Positions 10,832 to 22,834 are shown, numbered from the stretch's first letter. The stretch: DNA of 64,000 bases from Auricularia sp. M13 (GCA_037042915.1 CM073199.1:1612001-1676000); one strand, 5' to 3'. Notes: generated by a model not told the origin, from the letters alone. Translations and numbers: made by a program.

Positions 10832-12273
10832 ACAGCATGAAGCACTCGAACTTGTAAGAATATCGCTTGTGTAGCAATGGAACGTATGCATTGTCGAACG
10901 ACATGAACTGCGCAGAAGCTCGTCGCGAGTTGAGTCTGGGACGGGAGCCAGAATGTCACCTCCTCGCCACATGCAGAGGAAGGTATTCAATCGATAGCGC
11001 GCGTATGTTCTAGATGGTGACATATGCATCCTCTTGCCATTCTGGTAGACGTGATGAGATGACGATTGCAAGGAGAATCCGGCACGCACGAAAGAACCTC
11101 ACGCAACGCGGCGAAGGTTTATCCTGGCACTTGTAGAATACGCTGAGTGAAAAAGAAAATGAGCCGTGCACACTTGTACCAACGGTCTATACTGACCGTC
11201 CTTTGCTTGGAGGCAGCATCGACACCAGAGCAAGTGACGGGCCGTTGCATTCCGTGCAGACAACGCGTCCTACGTCTGGCACGTCACGTGCGCTAGGCTG
11301 GCTTGGCTGCTCTTGTAATTCTGATTCCGAAAATGTACTTCCAGTGCTCGAAATGGAGATCCAACCAGAGCTTATGTCCGAGGGGCCATGCGACTGAACC
11401 AAGTCCAAGTCTTGCCACCCTGACCATCTGATAAGATCCAATGTGGGGGCAATGAAGTATCAAGTGCGCACGGAAGAAGGTCTGGCACCGCACCAACGGT
11501 TTATTCTGGCATTTATGGAACACGCTGGACAATACGGTGAGTTGAACATGCTGCTGACGGCGCTCGATGTTACTGACCGTCCCCTAGTCGCACTCGTACC
11601 GGAGACACACGCGACGGCCGGGCCAAGGCAGGCATCGCAAAGGACCTGACCTTGGTCGTCGAATGGACCTGCGCGCGACATGCTGTGTGAAGCTCAAGAC
11701 ACGAGGCAGAGCTTCCGGCGGCGGGCCGGCCAGCAGACTCCGCTTTACATCGTCGCAGTCACCGCTCAGTTCACGCTTCCAGGCCAGCTAGTCGACGTGG
11801 CTTACGGGCACGGCATTCTGAGCTGCTCGCTCAAGGCGTCTACACCGAGTTGCACCAGGCAGCTGTTATTTCGTGCTGAACCATCGACCGAGGCATATTT
11901 TGGAATACGATGAGCGCGTGAACGCCTGCGCGTTCCTTATATGCTCGGGCCTCTACATCTATGAGCTCCCAGTGGCAGTGCATTTTGGTTCCTGTCTCTC
12001 GCCAATACGCTGCCATGTTTCCGCCAGAGCCTCAACACGAAGCTTACAGCCTTTGGAACTTGCAACGCCTGCTGCTGCATACCTTGCCGCCTTTGGCCTG
12101 CGAGACGAGGATGCAGTCCAATCATATACTCCGTCAACTGCACCCCAGCTTGAACGCTCTGGCTTAAATCATCAGTACAACTGGAAGTCTATACAGTTGG
12201 AGCCATCATTATGGACATGGATGCAGCCGACATGACCTGTGCCAAAGTGAGAAAAGTACATGCAACACGCCGA
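10832..12273. other. Intergenic region, no supportable gene
   Basis: About 1.4 kb lying beyond the 3' ends of the cyclase (plus) and of the minus-strand basic protein. Apart from the degenerate duplication at 11.1-11.6 kb, it holds only overlapping open frames (for example 11873-12235 plus) with no motif or plausible splice support. Confidence 0.35.
11095..11600 (+). repeat. Degenerate direct duplication
   Basis: A segment at about 11095-11190 (GGTTTATCCTGGCACTTGTA...CGCTGA, then ACTGACCGTCC) recurs at about 11465-11591 as GGTTTATTCTGGCATTTATG...CGCTGG and ACTGACCGTCC. Matches are roughly 70-75 percent by eye, in the same orientation and about 390 bp apart. Nothing in it identifies a transposon family. 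Confidence 0.35.
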
Positions 12274-13079
12274 TTACTGTACGCGCGCCCGCTTTCGGGC
12301 AAACCTGTGATGCTCGACTATACATTCCTTCTTCGTCTCCACGACAGGGTCAGGCTCTGGCGTAGTGATAGCAGTATCGTGCGTGGAGGCGCGTGAAGTC
12401 GAGGTCGACGCAGATGATGGAGAAGCGCGCGTGCGTTTCCTCTTCAAAGGTGGGCGCGTAGAGGCAAGTAAAGGCTCCTCGCGGCGAGGAGCAAGCTCTT
12501 CGCGCGCATGCAGAGCCGTATAATGTTCGCGATCGAGCTTGAACTCTTCGTCGCGAATCTTCTTGTGCATGGCCCACCCGGGAGTGAAAGTCGAAGATTT
12601 AACCACAATGCCCCGCCGAGTCAGTTCCGCGTCAATCTCGTCGAGCCTGCGCCCGGTGCGCTGGACGCGCGGGTCGAGTTTCACGAGCGCGTAATCTTCT
12701 GCCGAGGGTTTCTCCTCGCGCTCACGTGGCCGGCTGTACCACCACGCGTAGACTGCATCGTGATATTCTGTCCGTGCTGCCCTGAAGGCGGCGACGAGTT
12801 CCGGGGGCCCGCGAACAAATTCTATGTGTTGCTTCCGCGGAGCTTGATGTCGTGCAGGAAGAGGAGTCGTTTCGGGCAGAGGGTGTCCTTTGGCTCGCGT
12901 AGATCTACGAGGAACCTGTTCAGATGCGCCTGTTTCTGTAATGAATGATGAGCTGTGGCAATATGGCACCGAAGAGAGGAAGACTGACGTTGTTCGTGGT
13001 GCGCGTCCTGGAAAGACCTCTCCGCCGCAGGTATCGAACTCATGGGGTTACTCGGAGTATCAAGCGCTGGCTTAGACAT
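12274..13079 (-). CDS. Hypothetical basic, probably nuclear protein
   Basis: An open frame of over 200 codons with strongly non-random charged composition. I place the start at MSKPALDTPSN (13079) and a short intron ending in CATTACAG, which joins ...AHHEQ to QTGASEQVPRRSTRAKG; the alternative is a single exon starting at 12969. The middle is rich in helix-forming charged residues (AFRAARTEYHDAVYAWWYS, LDEIDAELTRRGIVVK) and the C-terminal third carries a nuclear-localisation-like PPLKRKRTR followed by a Ser/Thr-rich tail. No known domain was recognised. Its size and basic tail resemble the small protein at 14822-15456, but the two do not share clear sequence. Confidence 0.5.
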
Positions 13080-14757
13080 GCTCTCTGCGAAGAGAGTGAG
13101 CGGTGGTTGATTTCCTGCATCGATGTGGCCTACCTTCATGGGGAGCACGATGACCAGGTGTGTTATCAAGCTGAGAAGAGGCGCTGCTGTGGGCAACTGA
13201 AGTACTCATGGCTGGCAGAGAGTTTCAGGTGAATGCAACCAGAACTGAATGAGTGGTCCTACCTGGAGGGGGGAGAGAAGGGACGGACGGAGTTGTCTGT
13301 TGTTTACCCTTTTATGCGCCCGGTAACGCCCGCGGTGTCCAGACTGACCGAGCGATAACCATGGCCCGTAGGACGCATCGCAGGACGCTGTACCATAGTA
13401 TAGCCTCATGCTGCTGGTATTGCGAGTGCAAATAGTACCGGACCACCCATTTGGTCTACCGGGACGAGTCGCGCTGAACCTGCCGTCGTCGTCGCCTGCA
13501 CTGGCGAACTGGCCTGAGGAGGGGCTGAAAATGCGCGATGGGATATGCTATGAGCGCGCAAGTACTTTTAAGAAAGTAGAGCTCAGAATTAACAGCAGCA
13601 CGAGCAAAACGTCGCCTTGCCACCCGACGATAGCGATACTCTGGGACTAATAACGATACACTGGGGCTTAAAATTAGAGTTACAGCTGGTAAAAATATAC
13701 CTCACACGCTCCGCATTGTCTCTCATTGCATAGTCGCTCGTGGTGGAGTAGGAGTCGACGCTCAAAACATGGACGCTGCCTGTGGCGGTGCAGTAACCGG
13801 AACTAAAACGTTCCATCTCCGCTCTCGCTGTCGTCTTGCTCACCCGCAGTCCAGCCACTGCTTCACCGCTGCACACTCTATTACTGCCCGGAGGGTCTCT
13901 GTCTTGCCTCTGTGTATTGCGCACGCTGGTTGGACCTCTATCTTCAGCGCTATGGCCGTGCTCTATGGCCGATGACCCGGCTTGCATCCCTCCCTTGTCC
14001 TGCACGGGCGCATACGATCTGTTGTTCACTTTGGATCCAGCCAACCGGTGGCAACTGCCCTGCGCCGATAATGTGCTTCTCATTGACCGGTGCGCATGGG
14101 TTACCACATTACCCCGTGCTCGTCGTCTGATAAGTAACTCTAGTGCCTCTGAATCTCTCGTTCTGTTGACAGGCTTACTCAAACCCTGGCTATACTTATG
14201 GTCTGGTCCCATCTGCGCTTTGTTTCTGCCTGCCGTCTTTGGAGACTCGCCACACTGCTCAGCGCAGAACACTGCCCGCCCGGTCGAGCGCAAGGAACAT
14301 CGGCTCACTGTTTGTTGATAAGGGCTTCAGGACCATTTCTGCCCGCCACCTTTACGCGTATTTGACCTGGAAACTTGGCGCTCATGCTCTGCACCGGAAT
14401 ATGGCTGCGGCATGATCTGACTTGGTCTAGCTATCTGTTGCCTGCCACTCGCTTGGACCGGACGTGTGCTAGTTGAGCTCTGGCATTTTGCACGTTCTCT
14501 GGGCTCTTCTGTGTGCTGCGATGGGAATCCGTTCGTCCAAATCCTGCTCCATAGACTGTGGCACATTGTCGGCTTCGTCCCAGCCTGCGCCTCGCATCGG
14601 ACAGCTGTGAACATCCGCGGGTCTCGGAGTCGCCTGGCGATCAGTCCGTCTGCTAATGATCATTGCAGTTTGGGCCATTGACGTCCTGACGAGACATCGG
14701 CGAGTCCCGCTCTCCTCGCTCCCCGACCCGCCAGTCCACTTCGATACGTCTCTTCCA
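13080..14757. other. Region with long antiparallel open frames, status unknown
   Basis: About 1.7 kb. A minus-strand frame of 239 codons (13589-14308) and a plus-strand frame of 160 codons (13836-14318) overlap almost fully. Both are Cys/Ser/Arg-rich, without motif, hydrophobic segment or intron logic. They look like products of a GC-rich sequence with few stops rather than genes, but neither can be excluded. Confidence 0.3.
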
Positions 14758-14764
14758 TATAAAA
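14758..14764 (+). promoter_or_regulatory. TATA box of the gene at 14822
   Basis: Perfect TATAAAA ending 57 bp before ATG 14822, which itself sits in the good context CAACCATGG. This supports both the gene and its start. Confidence 0.65.
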
Positions 14765-14821
14765 CGCGACCCGTGACTGCCTACTCTGCCATCCGCTCAA
14801 GCCTAAGCACTCCAAGCAACC

Positions 14822-15456
14822 ATGGTCGTCACCCGCTCTAACACTAATGGCTGGTCCATCGCACGCGCTGCGTCCATCTCGTGTGGCCCCGAGCAGGGTG
14901 CGTCCGATTCCCAGCTCGCACAAACGCAGCGTACTGACATCCCTCACAGCTCCCAGTCGCAAAATCGCGCCGATCCCCAGACGCAGCCGCCAACCTGCGG
15001 AAGAGGTGCGTCGCGTCTCCCCGGTGTCATCTGAGACAACCCCGGCTCACGCTCTGTCCCTCCCTCCCGCAGATTCTTTCCTCTCAAGCTCATAGTCAGA
15101 GTCAGACTGGCACTGGCACCCGCACGGCCGAGGACAGCCACCCCAGCGCTGGTCGCACCGTAAACCCGAGCCCGAAGCGGAAGCGCGCCGCGGAGGAGGA
15201 GCAGGACGAGGCGGAGCGCGCGCGCAAGCTGCCGCGCGTGCGCCTCGTCGTGCGCCCGCCGCGGCTCTTCATCACCATCCCGCGCCCGCAGGTCCTCGCG
15301 CGCATCGCGCACAACAACCGCACCATCACGCTGCTCGGCCGCCGCCGCATCTCCTGCGCCTGGCGGCCTGCTGCTTCTCCGGTTGTCGCGGCGCCCGTCG
15401 TGTCGCAGGCACGACGGTCCAAGCGCATCCAGTCCCGGCAGGCATCTGTCGCGTGA
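14822..15456 (+). CDS. Small basic protein of unknown function, likely nuclear
   Basis: Three exons (14822-14897, 14950-15005, 15073-15456) with GT/AG borders keep frame and give 171 residues ending QSRQASVA. The N-terminus is MVVTRSNTNGWSIARAAS; the middle has a polar, Gln/Ser/Thr-rich stretch and then PSPKRKRAAEEE, a good nuclear localisation signal next to an acidic helix, followed by LPRVRLVVRPPRLFITIPRP and an Arg-rich tail. No known domain. A TATA box stands before it at the usual distance, and it converges on the F-box-like gene. The gene is likely real; its role is unknown, with a DNA- or RNA-binding protein as a guess from charge only. Confidence 0.6.
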
Positions 15457-16320
15457 ACTCGACGTGCTGTAGATCTGCTGTACACCTGGACGCTGCTGCG
15501 ATTGTGTATGTGTGCGTAGGGACGGTTGAGGAGCCTGCTGGCAGGTTCCCGCTCACTTAATATTATCTAATCATATTATCCGCTCTCAACATCCATCTCA
15601 ACGCTGGCTTCGTTACACACCTCTCAAGCAAGCACCAAGGATTCTAGTTCTTATTGAGATGCTCTTCTAGGGGCGCAGGGGGTCTACGAGGAACGGGTTG
15701 TATGTACATGTACAATGCGCGATGCGTCGCGCCAATGGGGGATGGGGATGGGGATGCGAGTGCGGGGTGCGGGGTGCAGGACAGCGATACAGTACAGCAT
15801 GGCGACAGCGGGGAGGATTATAGTGGTACACCGATTTCGCGAGCCGAAGGAAACAAGAACGACAATGTGCAATGTGCGGCTTTTCTGACAGTCCGCTGCT
15901 GGACGGGCGGACGGGGGACACTGGCAAGAAACACCGCGGACAGACGGGGACGTGTGGACCAATTGAGCGGACGGGCCGCGAGGCGTGGAACGGTGGCACG
16001 GAGAAGAGGGAAGAGGGAAGAGGGAAGAGGGAAAGAGGCCGCGCGCGCAGGTTTATCTGGACGGCAACGCGAACGCGAACCATGAAGTTGACGGGAAGAC
16101 CTGCGGTGTGCACGTAACGGGAACGATAACGCGCCGCCGGTGCATTGCATTAACGCGAGAAGAAGGGGGTGCGGGGTGGGGGGTGCGCGGATCGTCATGA
16201 TCAGGCACCGGAGAGCGGAGGGCCTGAGATCTGACACTGAGAGCTGGGGTACCGGGGCCGGGGACGTTCGTTCGTTCGACTTCTGTGACTGGCCAGCGGG
16301 GAGCGGTGGCCAGTCACCAG
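15457..16320. other. Convergent intergenic region with purine-rich microsatellite
   Basis: About 860 bp between two converging genes. It contains GGATGGGGATGGGGATG-like runs (15737-15760) and a GGGAAGA repeat at 16001-16037. Long open frames on the minus strand (15667-16113, 15818-16438) translate these repeats and are not credible genes. Confidence 0.4.
16001..16037. repeat. GGGAAGA microsatellite
   Basis: Four to five copies of GAGGGAA/GGGAAGA just beyond the 3' end of the F-box-like gene. A second short array of the same unit sits inside an intron of that gene at 16811-16836. Confidence 0.6.
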
Positions 16321-18634
16321 TCAGAGCGCGGAGCGGGCGACCATAAAGCTCCCCGAGATGGCGATGAGCCCAATGGGCTGGTTGGTCATGCGAAAGCGGC
16401 CGATCCAATTCAGCCCGGCGTGCAGGTAGCCGTACCACAGCCAGCGCCCGCCGGGCGCGTCGTGCGGGACCTGTGAAAGCGAAAAGGAGAAAGAGAAGAC
16501 GTCAGCGCGGGAGCCAGCCTGGAAGGGGCGGGGCCACTCACGCAGTCGCGCCGGAGCACCACGAGGCCGTCCGCGGCGCGCACGCGGCCGTGCACCTCGA
16601 ACGCGCCGAACGCCGCCGCCCAGTCGTCCTCGGGCTCGCCGAACAGCAGCGTGTCGCGCACCTCGCGCCGCGCGCGCCCGGGCGCGTGCGGGTGGTATTC
16701 GGTATACGCGCCGCGCGCGGGATCCCAGATGCGAAGCGTGCCCTGGAAAGGAACGAACAAGCGCGTGTTAGCACCCGCCCGCACGCCAAACAGGACCCGC
16801 GAAAATGAAAATGAAGGGAAGAGGGAAGAGGGAAGAATTCGTCAGGGGCGCGCACGCGTCACGGGGGAATCGATTTGGGATTTGGGGGGTATGCGCGGGT
16901 GTCGTGAGTCAAGTCAACGCACCTCGGGCGTGCGGTGCTTCGACCAGCCGGTGGGGAACCACGCGTCGATCGCGTCATCGGTCGCGCCGGAGAGGGGGAC
17001 GTTGTCGGCCAGGCAGTGGTACTCGCGCAGGCGCCACTGTACGGGCGCGCCGAAGAACGACGGCGGGTCGTCGACGGGCGGGCGGAGCAGCCACTCGGGC
17101 GGCGGCGCGGGGTTCGCGCGGATGAGCCGGTCGTAGACGAGCATGTCGGGCATCTGCAGTGCAGGTCGCATTTCACACACCAGGTGTCAGAGCGGCAGCG
17201 GGAATCGTGTCATGTCATTTCGTCGTTGGGCGCCAGACGTGTGGCGCAGGGCATTGAAAATCAGACCCCAGGCGGAGGATCGACATTGACCGTCAAACAT
17301 GGACGTGGGCGTGCGTGCGTGCGCGGCAACCAGCGCAATGGACGCGGACATTCGACGCGCGCGAGCGAGAACGGAGGGCAAAGCAAGAGGAGCCAAAGGC
17401 GTCAGCTATCCGATCACATAGGGGGAGGGAAGCGGGGAATGGCGCACGCGATAGAAGCCGTCCCAGCGTCCCTGCAGGTCGCCGGGGTCGAGCATGGGCT
17501 CGAGGCCGGGCACGGGGCCGTGGTAGAGGTCGGCGCAGTACACGAGGCGGCGCCACTCGGTGTCGCGGCGGGCGCTGCCTTGGCCGTGGGCGCCGCCGAA
17601 GAAGCGCGTGTGGCCGTCGGCCCAGGTCTTCTGCTGGGCGGCCCAGGCGGCGTCGGACATCCAGTTTGGGCGCTCCTTGAGCGGGAAGTTGATGCGCGCG
17701 AAGAGGAGCGCGATGGCGGCGTGTGCGAGCGGCGGGACGGCGAGCGGGCGCTGGACGCTGTAGAAGCTGGGCGTCGCGTGGGCGGGCGCGGACTGGGCGC
17801 GCGGGGTCGAGACGGGGTGCGGCATGGACATGACGTTGGCGATGTCGAGCGCCATGTCAGAGTCGGACGGGAGCGGAACGTCGAATATGTTCCACTGTGC
17901 GAATGCGGACGGATACTGGGCGAGACCCGCCGTCTAGTCAGCTGCATACATAGAGGTCCTGAGTGCGGGCGTACCATGAAGACGACATAGACAAAGACGA
18001 GATACAGGCGCTGGACGTCCTGGCGGCACTGGTGCGAGTCGCCGCGGATGGCCTCTGTGCGGGACGTCAGTAGGCGTGAGAATAATAGCCGAGAACGCGC
18101 ACCCTCGCTGTCTGTGAGGGCCAGAATCCAAGCCATAAGAGCACTGGATGCAGTTTCGACCGGCCAGTGGGTGGGCAGGGAGGACGGGGGCCCGTGTATG
18201 AAGGCCTCTATGCGGCGGAGGAGCTGGGTGCGGACGCGGGCGTAGTAGAGGACGTGGGGCATGTTGCGGCCGTCGTCCTCGAGCAGCATGAGATAGACGA
18301 GCCAGAGGTCGTGGTCGGCGTGCAGGTCGGGCGGCGGCGGGCGGCCATGGCGCAGACGGGTGAGCGCGCGGCAGCGGCCGACGAGCTCGCGCGCGAGGAC
18401 CGGGACCGTCAGCGCCGCGGGGCCGAGACGGCGGCGGGCGGCGGCGGTGTCAAAGAGCCTGCGGAAGACGCGGGCGCGGACGTGGGGGCCGGCGAGGGCG
18501 TGGGCGACGGCGCGGCAGACGAGGAGGACGTTGAGGAGCGGGGCGGGCGGGCCGCAGGCAGCATGAGTTGCGGCGCGGGCTGCAATGTCCTCGAGGATGT
18601 GGGTCGGGAGGGAGGGGAGGGCGGGCGTGGGCAT
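16321..18634 (-). CDS. F-box-like fungal protein (hypothetical)
   Basis: Multi-exon minus-strand gene. The start MPTPALPSLPTHILEDIAAR begins a helical F-box-like segment (LPTHILEDIA...LLNVLLVCRAVAHAL), the usual adaptor to SKP1 in SCF ubiquitin ligases. Further exons give a conserved basidiomycete body: LDIANVMSMPHPVS, INFPLKERPNWMSDAAWAAQ, YCADLYHGPVPGLEP and LQGRWDGFYR; then MPDMLVYDRLIRANPAPPPE, WFPTGWSKHRTPE, GTLRIWDPARGAYTEYHP and finally GRWLWYGYLHAGLNWIGRF, with stop at 16321-16323. GT/AG borders are visible at each join. The body resembles a widespread family of fungal F-box proteins whose targets are unknown. Several longer frames in other phases run through this GC-rich gene and are shadows. 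An earlier in-frame ATG at 18691 is possible. Confidence 0.78.
16811..16836. repeat. GGGAAGA microsatellite within an intron
   Basis: About three copies of GGGAAGA in the intron between the WFPTGWSKHRTPE and GTLRIWDPARG exons of the F-box-like gene; same unit as at 16001-16037. Confidence 0.55.
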
Positions 18635-21600
18635 TGGGCAGCATTGGGCACTCGCTCTCGGGGGCTGGGATAATGAACGCGGGCCTCGCACACTCTCAGT
18701 TCAAAAACGATTGATCGGCGTTGGACGCGCACAAAACTCCGCAATCTCCAATCTCAGATTTCCCCCGTTCCCACGCTTCTTCCTGCTCCGTCCCCCGTCC
18801 GTGCCTGGAGACTCGCGGGCCCCGGCACCGCCCACGCCCGTCTCACACGCCCTGCAGCCACGCATACACTCTCCGTCCAATATAGCACGAGTCGCCGCCC
18901 CCTCCGCCACACAGCTCCCGCACGCTTGCCTCGTTCTCCCGTCCGGCCCCACGCGTCACGCTGCCACTGTGCCAGTTCCCGTCCCGCCCACTCATCGATG
19001 AGCCCAGTCTCCCAGCTGACTCTCCGCGCGTCTACACGGACACGCCCGACGTCGCCGTGTTTGTGCGCCGCCATGAACCGAGCTGTCACCCGCGCCCGTC
19101 CGCGCCAAACTGGCCACTCCTCCGCATCCGCTTCCGAATCCGAGAAACCTGCTAAGCTTATCCAGATCGCCGCTTCGTCCTCATCCCTGCCTGATTGCAT
19201 TTACCCGCGTGCAAGTGGAAGCCACGCCCTCGCCCAACATCTGAATCTCATCCCAGCCGCGGCCTCTCTCGTTCTATAGTATCATATCGTCGTGGCGTCA
19301 ACGATCCCATGCGCATATTTTCCCCGCGCTTCTCGCTTATCGTCCACTCAGCCTGCCAACGCAGCTCCGTCACCGTGCTACCATTCCATTACATGCATGA
19401 TTCGAATCCGCCGCGGCGACCCTGCGCCCCTCGCAACGCGCACCCTTGTTTGGCACGCATGACACCGTGCGCCACATCGGTATTACAAGCTGCCCAGCCG
19501 CCGCCCAGGGATTCCCGGCGTGCTCAATCAATGACACGTCTGTCCGATGCTGAATACGGCCCGCGGGGCAGATACACATACATGCCTCAGGCTGTCAATG
19601 TACACGCGCAGCTCGCAGTAGCCCGTCGCTCTGCATGCTTGCTTGAACTTCCCGGTGCAAATTGCGTTGCGAGTCACTGGCACGCTAGCGCTGCACGCTT
19701 GATTGCACGGCGCAAGAGGGTCCCTTCTCCCAGTCCCCAGCCTGCCTCCAGTGGCGTAACACAGCTTTACGTCCCTCTCCCTCGCTAGCGCCATGCCACC
19801 GTATAGACGGAATTGGAGAGTCGCGATAAGCCTGGTCCTTCCCCAAACACACTGCGCTGCCAGACTGAGATACCGGATACCGCTTCCACACAGGCTGCTT
19901 GCTACCCACCCCCGTCTCATGTTTGTTCTGGACTGGCAGTTTCAATGCAGCTTGCGTGGGAATCAATGCTCCCCCGCGCGGCCTCACGATCGCGACACAC
20001 TGCGATACGCGTTCGCCACGCTCCAGCGGCGTCTCACCATGCCTTCAATGCTGCGTTCTCCATCCCCTTCTCCTTCTCCTTCTCCTTATCTCTCAGTCGA
20101 CGTGGGCTATTATTGCGCCGCGGAGTTCGCAGCTCAGTCCGCGCCATCTGCCAGCCAGTGAGTGAGAATAATGGCGCCAACGACCTTCCCAACTTGGGAA
20201 GGTCGCTTCCCTGCCGCGGCGGGGGATCATCCTCATCCTCATCCTGCCAGCTAGTGTGTGGCCGAGTGGCGTCACTGGTCGCGCTGCTTCCTGCGATTCC
20301 CCCGAGTCTGGGCGAGCCGGCTACTTGAAGGCGAATGAAGGGAGCGGTGTGTTGGCACCGTTAGTGACGCGGTGAGACTGAGACTGAGCCTGAGAGCGCT
20401 TGGCGGACAGATCTCAGAGATGAAGCTGAAGACGAACACTTCTGCTTCTCTAAGTCTTGCCGCGGAACCCTCACAGTGACAGTGACACCCATCGTCGACA
20501 CGACACTTACTTATCTCCGGCTGTACTAGTGCGCTGCTGGACTCAGGTAAGTAACGGACCGAGCTGCGCCACCCGACGCCCTGTCCCTGCCTCAGTTCAG
20601 TTCAGTTCGGCTCGGCAAGCAAAGCGCATATGCATCAGATTCACTGTCAGGCTGGCAGAGCAGACGTTTCGCGGCGCAAGTCGCGTGTTTGGCCCATCTC
20701 GTGGTCTGAGCGCCGGGAGGTTTCATGCATTCAATGATTCATCCCCGTCGCGCGCGGTGCCAGTCCGACGATCAGGACAGTTCTTCCGATACTGGCCCGA
20801 ATTACTGTAGTAGGCTCTGTGTACCCGCACAGTCTTGGAGTTGGAGTGCGAGGACCATTCTCGAACTCGACGGGCCCGGGGGGCAATTTAAGTTGAACCT
20901 GACTCGGACTCGGACTCGTGTACAATACGATACAGTGCGATGCGGGCGCTGTTAAGTAACTTCAGTTGGCCCCTGCTTGCATGGCATAAGCTTGTGTTTA
21001 CTGCGAACGTGCGTCGGCGCGGTGAGCTGCCAGTGAGGATCTGCTAACGGCGCGCAGCCACAGAGTCAACCTTGCCCTTCAGTCCGACAGAACTACTTAG
21101 TGCCCTCCCACGTGCACTCTCGCCGACAAGCGAAGCGAGGGGGCAATTCACTCCTTCGCGGCGTCCGACCTCAAATCTCAGATCTAGAGGGATGGATGTA
21201 TAGCGCAAATCGCCCGCCATTATGGATTAGCGGTGAGAGTACAGTACAGTAGACACGCGCCGTTACAGCTGTTATCTTCTCTATCGCATAATGGCCTCGA
21301 GGGGCGAGGTAAGGTTAGCAAACGAAGTGCCCCGATGCAAACACTGAACAGATCCTGATGAAGCCGTCGCATCTCACCCGGCGCCAAATTCCCCCTGGCC
21401 CGTGCGCACCCTCCGCGTCCCCCTATAAGCCGCGCGCCGCGCGTTCAGCGGTTTCCTTAGAACATACTCAGCTAGGATCTATTTATAGAAACTAACTGCA
21501 GTCTTGCGCACTCAAACGTGCCGCATTCTTCACATCCACTCGATGACACCGCCCGCACCCTGCTTTAGCAGAGAACATGCTCCCCCGCTCGCGCGGGAGC

Positions 21601-22122
21601 TCGATGAAGCTGGCTTGCGTCCTTTGCTCTCTGCTTCGGCGGTTTGCAGGCGTGGGCCGCGGGGTTGCGGCTTGTCTGATGGATGCCTCTTTGTCTTCGG
21701 TTTTCCTATGTACAATTCTGCTCAATACACGTCTTTTCTCCTTTTACATTTTGGCCGTCGTTCTGAGTGAATTCTGTCTCCTTTTGCTGAAAATTGGTCA
21801 TTCTGTAAATGTTGACGTCGGAGTGAAGTTGCGTCGAGGAGTGGCATATTCGAGGTCCGAACGCCGTCAAACTTCCTTTCCCAATCCCCGAACAGCTCTG
21901 TACTTCTGCTACTCATTAGCGACAATTCCGACCCACGAATGTCTGTGTAGCCACTGTGCCTTGAATTGCTGCATTTCCGCGAGGGTCTGCCGCACTCGAA
22001 GCCAGTTTTGCGCGAATCCGGATATGAGATCGTAACGGCTGACATATGACACCGGAAGACATGGGCAATACTAGTACAGTACACTGTATCGGAAACGTCA
22101 CTCTAGAAGCTGACGCTACCAT
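18635..22122. other. 3.5-kb stretch without a supportable gene
   Basis: Long region rich in short C/T and purine repeats: CTTCTC-type runs near 20060-20090, CATCCT near 20220-20240, TTCAGTTCAGTTC near 20592, GGACTCGGACTCG near 20900. Open frames (18585-19001, 19195-19788, 19813-20328 plus; 18754-19200 minus; 21577-22035 plus) show Ser/Arg/Pro-rich translations with no motif. CCTATAAGCC at 21423-21432, about 60 bp before the A-rich ATTTATAGAAAC near 21480, could be a promoter for an unseen short or non-coding transcript. Confidence 0.35.
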
Positions 22123-22756
22123 CTAATCTGAATCGGTGTAGAAGTACTCGCGACCTCGCCAGTCCTCAGGTGCTCGCCAGTCCTCAGTCGGCTCGGTCCG
22201 CACGACGATGGACGAATTCAGGCTGTCCGCGAACTCCAGGATGCGCACGATCTTGAAGACGCCCTTCTCGTACTCCCGCAGTTGGAAGACAATCAGGAAC
22301 TCGTTCGTCATCAGCTCTCCGCCTTTCGTGACGCCCTTTGCACCGATCTGCGAGTGCGTTCTGCTTCAGGACATGGTTCTGGTGCATGCTGCAGACTCAC
22401 GTGGGCCGTGACGTGGTTGGGACCTTCGAAGTGCTCGTGCAGGGTATACTACAGTAGATGCTCAGTCGGTCGTTGGCAGATGGAGCATTCGAAAGCGACG
22501 ATCGCTCGCGCACCTCGAATGCGTTCTTGTCGAACCAGGACGCTATCCCGCTATTGAACAGCTCGACCCACGCGGCCTTGCTCGTGCACGCAGGGAAGCC
22601 GAGAGACGTCGGGAGGATGTTGTCTTGGAACGATTCGTCGCTCATCACCGCGGACAGTCGATCAATGTCGAGGTCCTCGGACGCGCTCATCCAGGTCAGC
22701 ACGGGCTTCAGCTGCGGCGAGGGCTCGCGCGGCACGTTCGAGAGGATCTTGGGCAT
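22123..22756 (-). CDS. NTF2/SnoaL-like domain protein
   Basis: Small protein with the cone-shaped NTF2/SnoaL-like fold as judged by pattern. Exon 1 (from ATG 22756) reads MPKILSNVPREPSPQ...MSDESFQDNILPTSLGFP...WVELFNSGI, the typical opening helices and 'D...ILP' segment. Two short introns near 22511-22455 and 22405-22350 bracket YTLHEHFEGPNHVTAH. The last exon (IGAKGVTKGGELMTNEF, VFQLREYEKGVFKIVRILEF) gives the sheet strands and ends REYFYTDSD at 22123. A TATTATAAG box lies on the minus strand about 70 bp upstream. Fungal members are often found near secondary-metabolism genes but many are of unknown function; no catalytic residues can be assigned here. Confidence 0.75.
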
Positions 22757-22825
22757 GGTGATGGCTACTGGTCGACGGCGAGGCAACGCACAGAAGCGTT
22801 TTTTACGAAGCACTCCTAACGCATG

Positions 22826-22834
22826 CTTATAATA
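22826..22834 (-). promoter_or_regulatory. TATA-like box of the NTF2-like gene
   Basis: TATTATAAG on the minus strand, about 70 bp before ATG 22756. Confidence 0.4.

Noticed and set aside
17414-18691. 425-codon minus-strand frame at the F-box-like gene
   Set aside because: It follows the real gene only in its first exon and then reads through introns and out of phase; the spliced model matches conserved blocks better.
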